From: Bacteroidota bacterium
GTDB taxonomy: Bacteria; Bacteroidota; Bacteroidia; Chitinophagales; BACL12
Reading direction: 5' to 3'
Assembly: GCA_016718035.1 (NCBI GenBank)
Contig: JADKEK010000001.1
Span: forward strand, 310,001 to 374,000
Length of the DNA stretch: 64,000 bases
The position numbers and the translations under genes are program-made. This document shows, piece by piece, positions 50,144-58,894 of the stretch (position 1 is its first letter; each line of letters starts with the position of its first letter). Under the pieces are notes generated by a model. That model was not told the origin of the DNA. It worked only from the letters and a program-made list of their open reading frames with translations, and did not search any database.

Positions 50144-50151
50144 TACCTTTG
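50144..50151 (+). promoter_or_regulatory. -7 promoter element of ribBA
   Basis: TACCTTTG at 50144-50151 fits TAnnTTTG. Transcription from about 50157 would give an 80-nt leader containing GC-rich inverted segments. The leader does not match the FMN riboswitch consensus. Confidence 0.5.
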
Positions 50152-50236
50152 CACAAAATTTCACGCCCGGGTGCAACATGCTGAACCTGATTGGGATTTT
50201 AGGGGTTACACCTCACAAAGCGGGAAAAATTAAACA

Positions 50237-51451
50237 ATGGATACAGTTAAATTAAACACCATACCTGAAGCGATTGAGGACATTCGCAACGGGAAACTCA
50301 TTATAGTGGTAGATGATGAAAATCGCGAAAACGAAGGCGATTTTATAACGGCAGCCAGAAATGTAACGCCTGAAATCATCAATTTTATGGCCACTCACGG
50401 CCGCGGACTTATTTGTGCTCCACTGGTGGAAGATCGTTGCGACGAGTTGGGGCTAACCTTAATGGTAGACGACAATACCGCATTACACAGCACACAATTT
50501 ACCGTTTCTATCGATTTGATAGGACATGGCTGCACAACAGGTATCAGCACTGCAGACAGGGCATTATGTATACAAGCATTAATTGACCCGGCTATTCAGG
50601 CTAAAGATTTTGCGCGTCCCGGACATATATTTCCATTACGTGCCAAAAAGGGTGGGGTATTACGCCGTACAGGACATACCGAAGCCACCATCGACCTTGC
50701 GCGTATGGCGGGTTTTGAGCCTGCAGGTGTGTTGGTAGAAATTATGAATGAGGACGGCACTATGGCGCGTTTACCCGACCTGTTGAAAGTGGCCGAAAAG
50801 TTTGATTTAAAAATTATTTCGATAAAAGATTTAATTGAATACCGCCTTCAAACAGAAACATTAATTCACAAAGAATCGGTGGTAAATCTTCCGACTAAAT
50901 ATGGCAGTTTCACCTTACATGCCTATACCCAAACCACTACAGGCGAAGTGCACCTGGCATTGGTAAAAGGCAATTGGGGTGTTGATGACCCGGTATTGGT
51001 AAGGGTGCACAGCTCATGTGCCACCGGCGATATTTTGGGTTCTTTGCGTTGCGATTGTGGCGACCAGTTACATGCAGCCATGAAAATGATAGAAAACAAC
51101 GGACAAGGTATATTATTATATATGCAGCAGGAGGGAAGGGGAATAGGTTTGCTCAACAAACTGAAAGCCTATCAATTGCAGGAAAACGGCAGAGATACTG
51201 TAGAAGCCAATCTGGAATTAGGTTTCCCAATGGACCAACGCGACTATGGAGTTGGTGCTCAAATTCTGCGTGACCTAGGCGTGCGCAAATTGAACTTAAT
51301 AAGCAATAACCCTAAAAAGCGCGTAGGCTTAAAGGGTTATGGTTTAGAAATTATGGGCAATACCCCGATTGAGATATTGCCCAATGCACACAATGAAGCT
51401 TATCTTATCACGAAGCGAGATAAAATGGGCCACGAAATCCTTAAGGGTTAA
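50237..51451 (+). CDS. ribBA: Bifunctional DHBP synthase / GTP cyclohydrolase II
   Basis: 404 residues. The RibB half (about 1-205) has DDENRENEGD and ATHGRGLICAPL and makes 3,4-dihydroxy-2-butanone 4-phosphate. The RibA half (about 206-404) has the zinc site SSCATGDILGSLRCDCG and QEGRGIGLLNK and opens GTP. Together they supply both entry branches of riboflavin synthesis. Key residues of both halves are present, so both activities are expected. It is preceded by its own promoter and converges with a small minus-strand gene. Confidence 0.96.
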   Translation: MDTVKLNTIPEAIEDIRNGKLIIVVDDENRENEGDFITAARNVTPEIINFMATHGRGLICAPLVEDRCDELGLTLMVDDNTALHSTQFTVSIDLIGHGCTTGISTADRALCIQALIDPAIQAKDFARPGHIFPLRAKKGGVLRRTGHTEATIDLARMAGFEPAGVLVEIMNEDGTMARLPDLLKVAEKFDLKIISIKDLIEYRLQTETLIHKESVVNLPTKYGSFTLHAYTQTTTGEVHLALVKGNWGVDDPVLVRVHSSCATGDILGSLRCDCGDQLHAAMKMIENNGQGILLYMQQEGRGIGLLNKLKAYQLQENGRDTVEANLELGFPMDQRDYGVGAQILRDLGVRKLNLISNNPKKRVGLKGYGLEIMGNTPIEILPNAHNEAYLITKRDKMGHEILKG

Positions 51452-51452
51452 A

Positions 51453-51860
51453 TCAAGCAACAAGCTTAGGTTCCGTGGCCCTAAACTTAACTTCGAGGAG
51501 CTCTTGAACTGTCAGCAGTTCAATATCGGTTGGTACTTTCTCCATAGTAGCAGGATTATCCACTACCAGGATTTTCTTTACCGGACCGGTTGCTCCGCTA
51601 TTCAATCGCTTTGAGAGTTTCTGAATTTGGTCGTAATGGCGTCGTGTAATGCCATTATCAAAATTTACACTGACAATTACGCGCTCGTAGCCGTTTTTAG
51701 CAGCTTTTTGCAGTATCATGTCGTAACATTTGTTTCCCCAGTTATACTTATTGTATAACTTCCACCCGTCGGTGCCGCAGTAGATGCGGGAAAGCGAGCT
51801 CTTGATCGGAGCAAGTAGATCGCCTTTGAGGGATTCATTTTTTTGTAGTGTGTGTAACAT
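51453..51860 (-). CDS. Conserved-looking protein of unknown function
   Basis: 135 residues without signal peptide or membrane segment. The sequence looks like an alpha/beta domain (RVIVSVNFDNGITRRHYDQIQKL, KKILVVDNPATM, IELLTVQELLEVKF). I do not recognise the family. It ends 1 base after ribBA on the opposite strand, so the two converge. Codon use and composition resemble its neighbours. The 277 bases behind its start hold nothing recognisable. Confidence 0.6.
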   Translation of the reverse strand: MLHTLQKNESLKGDLLAPIKSSLSRIYCGTDGWKLYNKYNWGNKCYDMILQKAAKNGYERVIVSVNFDNGITRRHYDQIQKLSKRLNSGATGPVKKILVVDNPATMEKVPTDIELLTVQELLEVKFRATEPKLVA

Positions 51861-52137
51861 ATACCCGTTGTTGGTTTTAAGTGTTCGTTAAAAAACTACC
51901 CGTTTAAAAATTAGCTGTTTGTTAATCCGATGCTAAGGTCAGGCCTTTTGCAACACGAGGCAAGGAAAAAACGTCACTCATTTAACAGCACTTTATGTAC
52001 ATGGCAATTCCATATTCCCCTGATTTTCAAGGCAATACGTTTACAAATCCGTTAAAATATTAACAGAAACAAAAATCCCTTTCCCCTAGGTAATATTTAC
52101 CAGAGGTTTTACCTTTGTAAGGTGGGCGGAAAATTAA

Positions 52138-52296
52138 TTAATGGTTGTCATCCCATTCAATGTTGCCGCGGCTTGTAGTGGTATTTTCAGTGTTGTTTTT
52201 GTGAATGTCTTTACCAAGACCGTGAGCTGTGTTAGAAGTGTTTGCAGAATTAGAGAAAATTCCAAGGGACATCAGGATTGAGATAATAATTGCCAT
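52138..52296 (-). CDS. Small secreted-peptide candidate
   Basis: A 52-residue frame: hydrophobic start MAIIISILMSLGIFSNSAN, a likely signal peptide, then a polar tail with HGLGKDIHKNNTENTTTS and DDNH at the end. It fills an otherwise empty 600-base gap, and the signal-like N-terminus makes it more than a chance frame. No homolog is recognised. Confidence 0.45.
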   Translation of the reverse strand: MAIIISILMSLGIFSNSANTSNTAHGLGKDIHKNNTENTTTSRGNIEWDDNH

Positions 52297-52471
52297 AGTG
52301 TTGAGTTTTATTGCTGATTAGATGAATGAAATAAATGTTATTAATATCGCTTAAGGGCAAACAATAACAAAAGGAATAAACAACACTAAAATAGTACAGC
52401 GAATTGCGTGTGTGGGTAGGATTACTTTACGCAAAAATAGGATGACCTATTGGATTAACGATTACAAAAGT

Positions 52472-53968
52472 ATGAAAAAAATAACACAACTAGTTAGTAG
52501 TTTAAACGCCTACGAAGTGAAGTTGGTACAGAAGTACTATGCCATGAGCCCGAAGATTGAGCACAATTTAAAAATAAAATTATTTGAAATAGCCTTGAAA
52601 AATCCGGCAATAAGTGACTTAGAAGCGGCTAAACTCTTGGGAAATCGGACTTCTGCAGCTTTTAGTATGTTAAAAACACGACTGCAGGAAGATATAATGA
52701 AGGTTTTAATTGTTGAGGGCAAGGATAAGATTTTTACAACTAAATATTTCAAAGCAAGGCACAAGGTTCATTACCTTATGCTGGAAATGGACATTTTAGA
52801 AGACAGAAATTTAAAGGAACAAGCAACAGAAGCTATTTTGAAAGCAAAAAAAATAGCTAAAAAATATGAATTAGTGAATGACCTTATTGTGATAAATGAC
52901 ATAATAATTAACGGGCATCTAGTAAGACAAGGTGGACCCAAAATGTTTAAAAAAATTCGTAAATCCGGTATTGAGGAATTAAAAAGGGCTGATGATTTAT
53001 TTTGGGGGACTGATTATTTTAAACAAATGACAATGCCAAATTTCAATGATGCTAACAAAAAAATTACCAGAGCTGAAAGATCAAAATTAACTGTAGAAAA
53101 ACTTCAATTACTCAGTGAGACAAGTGATCTATCTAGAATTAAACTTTTTCATTTACGAAGTAAATATGCTTATTTAATTGATAGTAAACTTTATGAGGAT
53201 GCTAAGATTGTTGGATTGGAATTTATTAGCTTTATTTCTTCTAATAATGTGCTAAATACTAGCGATAATCAAGGCGGGGGACACATGATGGTTGCAGGAT
53301 GTTGTTTGAATTTATATCAATATAAAGAGGCAATTCTTTATGTTGATAAGGGTGTGGACTTTTTTTATAAAGATAGTATTAACCAAATAAATATGCTGGA
53401 GAAAAAATTCTTAAGCCTTTTTTATTCAAAGGAATTTACAGAAGCTAAGATATTATCAGATAGGATACGCCAATTAAAAGCCATTAAGCCTGGGACTTTT
53501 TTATATTCTAAATGGCTCTATTATCATGCAAATATTGAGTTCGCCAATGCAGATTTTAAAAGCACATTAAAAACTTTAAAACGGCAGAGTTTTTTAAAAT
53601 CAGATAAATCCGGTTGGAGATTGGGATACAGAATTCTTGAATTAATGTCTTTAATTGACCTTGAACAATATGATTCCATTCCTTTTAGGTTAGAAACTTT
53701 TAGAAAACTTCTCCGCACTATCACTAAAGAAAATGTTGAGCGGCCAAAATTGATGTTATTGTTGCTAAACAGGTTAGTAAAAGAGAATTTTGATTTTAGG
53801 TTAGTGAGTGAAAAACATAAAAGTGAACTGGAACTGTTGCAAAAAGCTGATGGATTATATTATTGGGATGCGGAAGGTTATGAGGTCACCCGTTTTGATG
53901 AATGGTGGGCAACAAAATTGACGGCAAAGCGGGTTCACCCGCCTCAGCGGACTAACAGCGCGGAGTAA
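52472..53968 (+). CDS. TPR-like helical protein of unknown function; C-terminus altered by a repeat
   Basis: About 498 residues of helical-solenoid character (repeated Ala/Leu/Tyr pairs such as LYQYKEAILYVDKGVDFFY and FLSLFYSKEFTEAKILSDRI), no signal peptide. The frame is open from a GTG at 52412; the ATG at 52472 (MKKITQLVSSLNAYEVKLVQ) is preferred as the natural start, with 52442 as an alternative. The last residues, HPPQRTNSAE, are encoded by the interspersed palindrome ttcacccgcctcagcggact, so the repeat has replaced the original end. The gene is monocistronic. Confidence 0.65.
   Translation: MKKITQLVSSLNAYEVKLVQKYYAMSPKIEHNLKIKLFEIALKNPAISDLEAAKLLGNRTSAAFSMLKTRLQEDIMKVLIVEGKDKIFTTKYFKARHKVHYLMLEMDILEDRNLKEQATEAILKAKKIAKKYELVNDLIVINDIIINGHLVRQGGPKMFKKIRKSGIEELKRADDLFWGTDYFKQMTMPNFNDANKKITRAERSKLTVEKLQLLSETSDLSRIKLFHLRSKYAYLIDSKLYEDAKIVGLEFISFISSNNVLNTSDNQGGGHMMVAGCCLNLYQYKEAILYVDKGVDFFYKDSINQINMLEKKFLSLFYSKEFTEAKILSDRIRQLKAIKPGTFLYSKWLYYHANIEFANADFKSTLKTLKRQSFLKSDKSGWRLGYRILELMSLIDLEQYDSIPFRLETFRKLLRTITKENVERPKLMLLLLNRLVKENFDFRLVSEKHKSELELLQKADGLYYWDAEGYEVTRFDEWWATKLTAKRVHPPQRTNSAE
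53937..53966. repeat. Interspersed repeat inside the end of a coding region
   Basis: ttcacccgcctcagcggact followed by a short A-rich link and gcgcgga. The same unit occurs at 59098-59127. Its core CCGCCTCAGCGG belongs to the palindrome family seen in the tRNA region. Confidence 0.65.
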
Positions 53969-54064
53969 ATGTTCTTCTTAAAAACCAGAGGAGAGGGCGG
54001 AGTTGGTATGTTAAACCACATTTTCTCATTCAGCTCCCTGTATTTTCCCCCTTTCCACGTGCAC

Positions 54065-54436
54065 CTATTTCAGTATAGCAACACGCAAAATTTTTTCCAT
54101 GGATTTGCCTTTGGCGAGTTCGTCTACCAGTTTGTCGAGGTAACGCGTTTGTTGGGTTAATTTGTTGGTGATTTCTTCTACGCGGTAGCCACAGATGAGG
54201 CCGGTGATGAGGGTGGCATTGGGGTTGAGTTTTGCTTGTTTGAAAAATGTTTCAAAGGTGACTTTGTCGGCGATTAACTGATTGATTTGTTTTTCGTTGA
54301 ATCCCGTGAGCCAGGTTATGACCTCATTCAATTCTGCTTTGGTGCGGCCTTTTTTTTCAATTTTGGTGAGGTATAAGGGGTAAACTGAGCCAAATATCAT
54401 TTTTGCTATACGGTCGTCGTGGTGGCTGGTGTCCAT
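54065..54436 (-). CDS. DUF2200 domain protein
   Basis: 123 residues from MDTSHHDDRIAKMIF, matching the DUF2200 family along its full length (SVYPLYLTKIEKKGRTKAEL, WLTGFNE, TFETFFKQAKLNPNATLITGLICGYRVEEI, RYLDKLVDELAKGKSMEKIL). The biochemical role is unknown. The frame opens 13 codons earlier, but the chosen Met is the family start. It is a single gene between a + strand solenoid gene and a REP-like cluster. Confidence 0.88.
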   Translation of the reverse strand: MDTSHHDDRIAKMIFGSVYPLYLTKIEKKGRTKAELNEVITWLTGFNEKQINQLIADKVTFETFFKQAKLNPNATLITGLICGYRVEEITNKLTQQTRYLDKLVDELAKGKSMEKILRVAILK

Positions 54437-54475
54437 CTTTTTTTTATAAAAATACTGGATTTCGGTTAAACCCAA

Positions 54476-54960
54476 ATGTCGCCCTGTCGGGCTGGTTTGG
54501 AAGTGTTGGTGTGCAGTGACCGATATGCCGCCCTGTCGGGCTCGAGGCGTGCTGGTGCCACCTTGGTGGAGTTACCAATCTGTCGCCCTGACGGGCTGAA
54601 TGATGTGATATGCATGGCAGGCAAATCAGCCCGAGAGGGCGGCATAATACCGATAGTTCTGCACAAGCGATATATGTCGCCCTGCCGGGCTGGAGGGTGC
54701 GTGGTAACACCTTTGCGGTGCTACCGTTACCGTTATGTCGCCCTGCCGGGCTGAATGATGTGATATGCATCGAAGGCAACTCAGCCCGTCAGGGCAGCAT
54801 ATTGGTAACTCAGCCTGAGAGGGCGGCATAACGGTAACTAAGCCCTACACGCAGCATACATCGACGAGCCCGTCAGGGCGGCATATCGGTAACTCCACCC
54901 ACCGTGCCGGTCATCCAGTCACCCCAACGAGCCCGGCAGGGCGGCATAACGGTGACTCCC
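54476..54960. repeat. REP-like palindrome cluster
   Basis: At least ten copies of the 16-18 base palindrome, in both orientations: forward forms TGTCGCCCTGNCGGGCT (about 54477, 54526, 54582, 54677, 54737) and reverse forms AGCCCGNNAGGGCGGCAT (about 54629, 54783, 54811, 54869, 54931). Spacers repeat too (gaatgatgtgatatgcat twice). The pairing resembles REP/BIME clusters. Open frames on both strands here are artefacts of the repeats. Confidence 0.85.
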
Positions 54961-55156
54961 CGATGCGCGGACAGATTGCTTATGTGAAGCCTTGGTTGGA
55001 TGATTGGTTGTTATGATATGTTTTGGGCGGCAGATGATGTACAGTTTAGCCCAGACCGCAGTGGAAACCCCCGAAGTTCTGCCTCGGCGGACGAGGGGTT
55101 GCAACGTAGGGCTGGTTGGGTATGTTTTGGGGTGTGGGAAGGCGCTGCTCCAACAA

Positions 55157-55636
55157 TTATTTTTTTAGCCATTCGCCTGAAAAGTAGAGGGGGAGCATGT
55201 CGCGGCAGTTGGCCATGGTATAAATATTGCCTTCGCCGGAGCTTAAAATGAGTTGGATGGGGGTTTGTTGTTTGAGTTCGTATTCGGCCATTACCTGACG
55301 GCAGGCGCCACAAGGTGCTATTGGTTGTTCGAGGGGATAGGAGGTGGTAATGGCTACTGCCTTTATTATTTTGCCCGGAAACTGGCTGCCTGCGGTGAAA
55401 AAGGCTACGCGTTCGGCGCACAGGCCGGATGGGTAAGCGGCGTTTTCCTGATTGCTGCCGGTTACTATGCTGTCGTCGTCCATTAACAATGCTGCACCCA
55501 CCCGAAATTGCGAATAGGGGGCATAGGCGGAGTCGAGGGCCTTGGTGGCGGCTTGTAACAATTGTTGCTGCCAAGTGCTCAATGCGTCAACGTTAGGATA
55601 TACTTCGAGAATACAACTGATTGCTATTTTTTCCAT
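55157..55636 (-). CDS. cdd: Cytidine deaminase
   Basis: 159 residues. Zinc and catalytic motifs: CAERVAFF (Cys-Ala-Glu) and PCGACRQVM (two Cys ligands), with substrate-binding FRVGAALL and NQENAAYPSGL. It converts cytidine and deoxycytidine to uridine forms in pyrimidine salvage. The length fits the homotetrameric class with a short N-terminal extension. It is divergent from the saccharopine dehydrogenase-type gene. Confidence 0.94.
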   Translation of the reverse strand: MEKIAISCILEVYPNVDALSTWQQQLLQAATKALDSAYAPYSQFRVGAALLMDDDSIVTGSNQENAAYPSGLCAERVAFFTAGSQFPGKIIKAVAITTSYPLEQPIAPCGACRQVMAEYELKQQTPIQLILSSGEGNIYTMANCRDMLPLYFSGEWLKK

Positions 55637-55670
55637 GTGTGATGCCCGTCTGTTTCTGCAACGAAAATAC

Positions 55671-55678
55671 TAATTTTG
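55671..55678 (+). promoter_or_regulatory. -7 element upstream of the saccharopine dehydrogenase gene
   Basis: TAATTTTG at 55671-55678, 10 bases before the ATG at 55689, fits the Bacteroidota -7 pattern and implies a leader of only a few bases. The -33 element is weak. Confidence 0.45.
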
Positions 55679-55688
55679 CTGCTCAGTT

Positions 55689-57035
55689 ATGAAAAATATC
55701 CTTATTCTCGGTGCGGGCAAATCGGCTACGGTGTTGATTGATTATTTACTCGAACAAGCGGCAATTTTAGATTTTACAGTAACACTTGGCGACCTGGATG
55801 CGGAGCTCGCCGCCCAGAAAATTAACGGCAATAACCGGGGAAAAGCGGTTTATTTTAATTCGCAGGATACTACTATTCGCGAAAAATGTATTGCTGAAGC
55901 TGATATTGTGGTGTCGTTGCTCCCTGCATTTTTACATCCTGTTGTGGCGAAGGATTGTGTGCGATTGAAAAAACATTTTGTTTCGGCATCGTATGTGGGC
56001 GACGAAATGCGTGCTTTACACGAAGCTGCTGTTGAAGCGGGTATTATTTTATTAAATGAAATTGGTCTCGACCCGGGCATTGATCACATGAGTGCTATGC
56101 AATTAATTGATGAGGTGAAAGCAAAAGGTGGTGTAATTGCGTGTTTTGAATCGTACACCGGTGGTTTAATTGCGCCGGAAAGTGATAATAATCCATGGAA
56201 TTATAAATTTACCTGGAACCCGCGTAATGTGGTGTTGGCTGGTCAGGGCACAGCGAAATTTTTGCAGGATAATACGTATAAATATATTCCTTATCATCAA
56301 TTATATACGCGTTACGATATTTTAGCTATTCCGAATTATGGTGAATTTGAAGGATATCCGAATCGCGATTCATTGGCGTATCGTAAAATTTACGGATTGG
56401 AAAATACTGCTACTATTGTAAGAGGAACTTTGCGCAAACGCGGATTTTGTGATGCATGGAATGTGTTTGTGCAATTGGGTATGACTGATGATACTTATAC
56501 CATGGAAAATGCACATGTATTTACATGGAAAATGTTTACGCAGGCTTTTTTACCGGGTAATGCGATTGATGTTCGTCAGGCTCTTGCCAATTATTTAGGC
56601 ATTTCGGATACGGTTATTTTAGATAAATTAAATTGGTTGGGATTGTTTGACGAAACACCTGTTTTTGAATATCCTGATCCAACTAAATTATATTCTCCTG
56701 CACAAATATTACAACATTTATTAGAGCAAAAATGGACCTTGGCGCCAGGCGATAAAGATATGTGTGTGATGATGCACGTGATGGATTACACATTGGATAA
56801 TGTAACGCGCAGAATTTACTCCAGCATGGTGGCTACGGGAAAAGATGAGGTATATACTGCGATGGCAAAAACGGTGGGATTACCGGCAGCAATTGCGACA
56901 AAAATGATTTTAACAGGTGCCATTAAAAAAACAGGAGTTGTAATTCCGGTTACACCCGATATTTACAATCCTGTTTTAAAAGAGTTAGCAGATAATTATG
57001 CTATTCAGTTTGTTGAATCAACAATTACTCTCTGA
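55689..57035 (+). CDS. Saccharopine dehydrogenase-family protein
   Basis: 448 residues. N-terminal Rossmann motif MKNILILGAGKSATVLIDYL, LLPAFLHPVVAK, then the family signature LNEIGLDPGIDHMSAMQLID and the C-terminal saccharopine dehydrogenase-like domain (FTWNPRNVVLAGQGTAKF). It is likely an NAD(P)-dependent oxidoreductase of lysine or a related amino-acid metabolism; the exact substrate cannot be read from sequence. It is monocistronic; its last 11 bases overlap the end of the convergent RDD gene. It is intact. Confidence 0.9.
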   Translation: MKNILILGAGKSATVLIDYLLEQAAILDFTVTLGDLDAELAAQKINGNNRGKAVYFNSQDTTIREKCIAEADIVVSLLPAFLHPVVAKDCVRLKKHFVSASYVGDEMRALHEAAVEAGIILLNEIGLDPGIDHMSAMQLIDEVKAKGGVIACFESYTGGLIAPESDNNPWNYKFTWNPRNVVLAGQGTAKFLQDNTYKYIPYHQLYTRYDILAIPNYGEFEGYPNRDSLAYRKIYGLENTATIVRGTLRKRGFCDAWNVFVQLGMTDDTYTMENAHVFTWKMFTQAFLPGNAIDVRQALANYLGISDTVILDKLNWLGLFDETPVFEYPDPTKLYSPAQILQHLLEQKWTLAPGDKDMCVMMHVMDYTLDNVTRRIYSSMVATGKDEVYTAMAKTVGLPAAIATKMILTGAIKKTGVVIPVTPDIYNPVLKELADNYAIQFVESTITL

Positions 57036-57576
57036 TAGCGCAATAGGTTTTTCCAATTTTATCGTGTAATGCTTGTTTGTGTTTGTCGAATGCTACAACA
57101 AGTACAGAAATTAAAATAATAACACCAACAACAGTCCCAATTGGTGAGCCATTTTGTTGCTGAAATGTGCTTATTTCCATAAAGGTAGTGGCATCTTCAA
57201 ATCCTGCTGCATTAAATATCAAAACGGTAGAAAAAATACCTACCAACGTATTTAAGATATATAAACTATTTCGTGCAATTACCTGGTTCATGGTTGCTCT
57301 TTCATTTTGCTCATTAATTACTACGATATGCATTACACGTTTACCAATTGTTGCACCTTTTACACCTTCCATATAAATTTTGTAAATCAGAAAAACAAAT
57401 CCTAACACCAATGCCAGGACTAAATTTTTAAGATTCATGGTATTGTAAAACGCTAAACCATATACCGGTAAAAAAATTAAACCATCAATTAAAGATGCGC
57501 CAACGCGCTCCCAAAATCCGGCGTATTTAATTTCGCTGTATTGGGTTTGTTCCTGGTCGAGTATGTTATTTTCCAT
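57025..57576 (-). CDS. RDD-family membrane protein
   Basis: 183 residues. The RDD domain starts YAGFWERVGASLIDGLIFLP (the Arg and Asp of the family motif) and has about four membrane segments: LIFLPVYGLAFY, LVLALVLGFVFLIYKIY, NTLVGIFSTVLIF and VVGVIILISVLVVAF. RDD proteins are small integral membrane proteins, possibly transporters; no substrate is known. It is the last gene of the three-gene minus-strand set with the NUDIX and sirtuin genes (31-base gap). Confidence 0.85.
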   Translation of the reverse strand: MENNILDQEQTQYSEIKYAGFWERVGASLIDGLIFLPVYGLAFYNTMNLKNLVLALVLGFVFLIYKIYMEGVKGATIGKRVMHIVVINEQNERATMNQVIARNSLYILNTLVGIFSTVLIFNAAGFEDATTFMEISTFQQQNGSPIGTVVGVIILISVLVVAFDKHKQALHDKIGKTYCAIRE

Positions 57577-57607
57577 ATGTTTATTTTTGAGTAAATGTAA
57601 TTAATTT

Positions 57608-58156
57608 CTACAATCCGAGTACAATTTTAGCTTTTAACAAAGCAATAACCGTTAATGAATCCTTAATTTTTCCATCTTCCAACATTTGATAGGCTTCAGC
57701 AAATGGTATTTTCAGGATTTTTAAATCTTCGTCATCGTCAGGGTCGGGGTCGCAGGGGGTAAGGTTTTGAGCGAGATAAATATAGCCGTATTCATCGCTC
57801 ACCGAATTAGAAACATGTATTTCCTGCAATAGTGTCCAGGTATCGGCAATTAATCCTGCCTCTTCCCGTAATTCCCGCTTAATATTGAACAATGGGTCTT
57901 CATTTTTATTGCCTCCTCCTTCGGGAATTTCCCAGGTGTATTCATTAAACGGATAGCGGTGCTGACCGATGAGATAAACATTTCCTTCGTTGTCGATGGG
58001 AATTACACCAAGTGCATAATTTTTAAATTGCACTACACCATAAATGGCAGCATGTCCGCCGGGATTTATTACGTCATGTTCTTCCACATGTATCCACGGA
58101 TTATCGTAAATAATTTTTTTGGATAAAGTTTTCCAGGGTTGTTTATTTTGTGACAT
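57608..58156 (-). CDS. NUDIX hydrolase, ADP-ribose pyrophosphatase-like
   Basis: 182 residues. The Nudix box GGGNKNEDPLFNIKRELREEAGL is present with the REL-REE core that binds magnesium. N-terminal strands (IYDNPWIHVEEHDVINPGG) and LIGQHRYPFNEYTWEIPEGG match the ADP-ribose pyrophosphatase subgroup. It probably hydrolyses ADP-ribose or related nucleotide sugars. It starts 2 bases after the sirtuin stop, so they are translated together; sirtuins release O-acyl-ADP-ribose, a plausible substrate. Confidence 0.88.
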   Translation of the reverse strand: MSQNKQPWKTLSKKIIYDNPWIHVEEHDVINPGGHAAIYGVVQFKNYALGVIPIDNEGNVYLIGQHRYPFNEYTWEIPEGGGNKNEDPLFNIKRELREEAGLIADTWTLLQEIHVSNSVSDEYGYIYLAQNLTPCDPDPDDDEDLKILKIPFAEAYQMLEDGKIKDSLTVIALLKAKIVLGL

Positions 58157-58158
58157 AA

Positions 58159-58839
58159 TTATTTTGTTAAAACTAATCGTATAAATTCGGTTACACCTTC
58201 ACCTGCATTTTTTTGTATAAAATGGATATTTTTTCGGCGTGAAATTTCGGTGATTTCGGGATTAATTACATACACCGGAATTTCGGGTGAAGCGTAATGT
58301 AATAATCCCGCTGCAGGATAAACCACCATGCTAGTGCCAATGATGACCAATATTTCGGCTTGTTCTACTAATGGAATGGCCATTTCTAACATGGGGACTT
58401 GTTCGCCAAACCATACAATGTGAGGACGTAATTGTGCGCCGTCTGATGCTACATCACCAATTTGGATATCGCCATTAATCGGTGTAATTAAATTGGGATT
58501 TTTTACGCTTCGTGCTTTTAATATTTCACCATGTAAGTGTAAAATGTTTTTGCTGCCGGCGCGTTCATGGAGGTCGTCGATATTTTGTGTGATGATTTGA
58601 ATTTCGTGATGTGCATCTAATGCGGCGAGTTGTATATGTGCGGCATTGGGTTGTGCTGATAATATGCCACGACGGCGTTGATTGTAAAAATCAAGAACCA
58701 GTTCCGGATTTTTATTCCAACCTTCGGGTGAGGCAACGTCTTCAATGCGGTGACCTTCCCATAAACCTCCGGCACCACGAAAGGTGGGAATGCCGCTTTC
58801 AGCGCTGATTCCGGCTCCGGTTAATACTACAATTCGCAT
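58159..58839 (-). CDS. cobB: NAD-dependent protein deacylase (sirtuin, SIRT5-like)
   Basis: 226 residues from MRIVVLTGAGISAESGIPTFRG. Sirtuin motifs: GAGIS, TQNIDDLHERAG and catalytic His in HLHGE. LDFYNQRR contains the Tyr-x-x-Arg pair that in class III sirtuins binds succinyl/malonyl lysine. Zinc cysteines are absent. It removes acyl groups from lysines using NAD. The frame opens 24 codons upstream at 58911, but the extension is nonconserved-looking and the chosen Met directly precedes the first strand. It is the first gene of the sirtuin-NUDIX-RDD set. Confidence 0.9.
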   Translation of the reverse strand: MRIVVLTGAGISAESGIPTFRGAGGLWEGHRIEDVASPEGWNKNPELVLDFYNQRRRGILSAQPNAAHIQLAALDAHHEIQIITQNIDDLHERAGSKNILHLHGEILKARSVKNPNLITPINGDIQIGDVASDGAQLRPHIVWFGEQVPMLEMAIPLVEQAEILVIIGTSMVVYPAAGLLHYASPEIPVYVINPEITEISRRKNIHFIQKNAGEGVTEFIRLVLTK

Positions 58840-58894
58840 GGGTTGAAGGTATTGAGAAAATGGGGATTGCGCAAACGAGGGAGATGTTTGTATG

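Noticed and set aside
50160..50215. TPP-riboswitch-like words (gggtgc, ctgaacctgat) in the ribBA leader
   Set aside because: The order and spacing do not match the thi-box, ribBA is not a thiamine gene, and no FMN-element consensus is present.
54444..54831. Overlapping open frames rich in RADLP/SPSGRQ repeats
   Set aside because: They translate the REP-like palindromes; repeated units occur in all frames.
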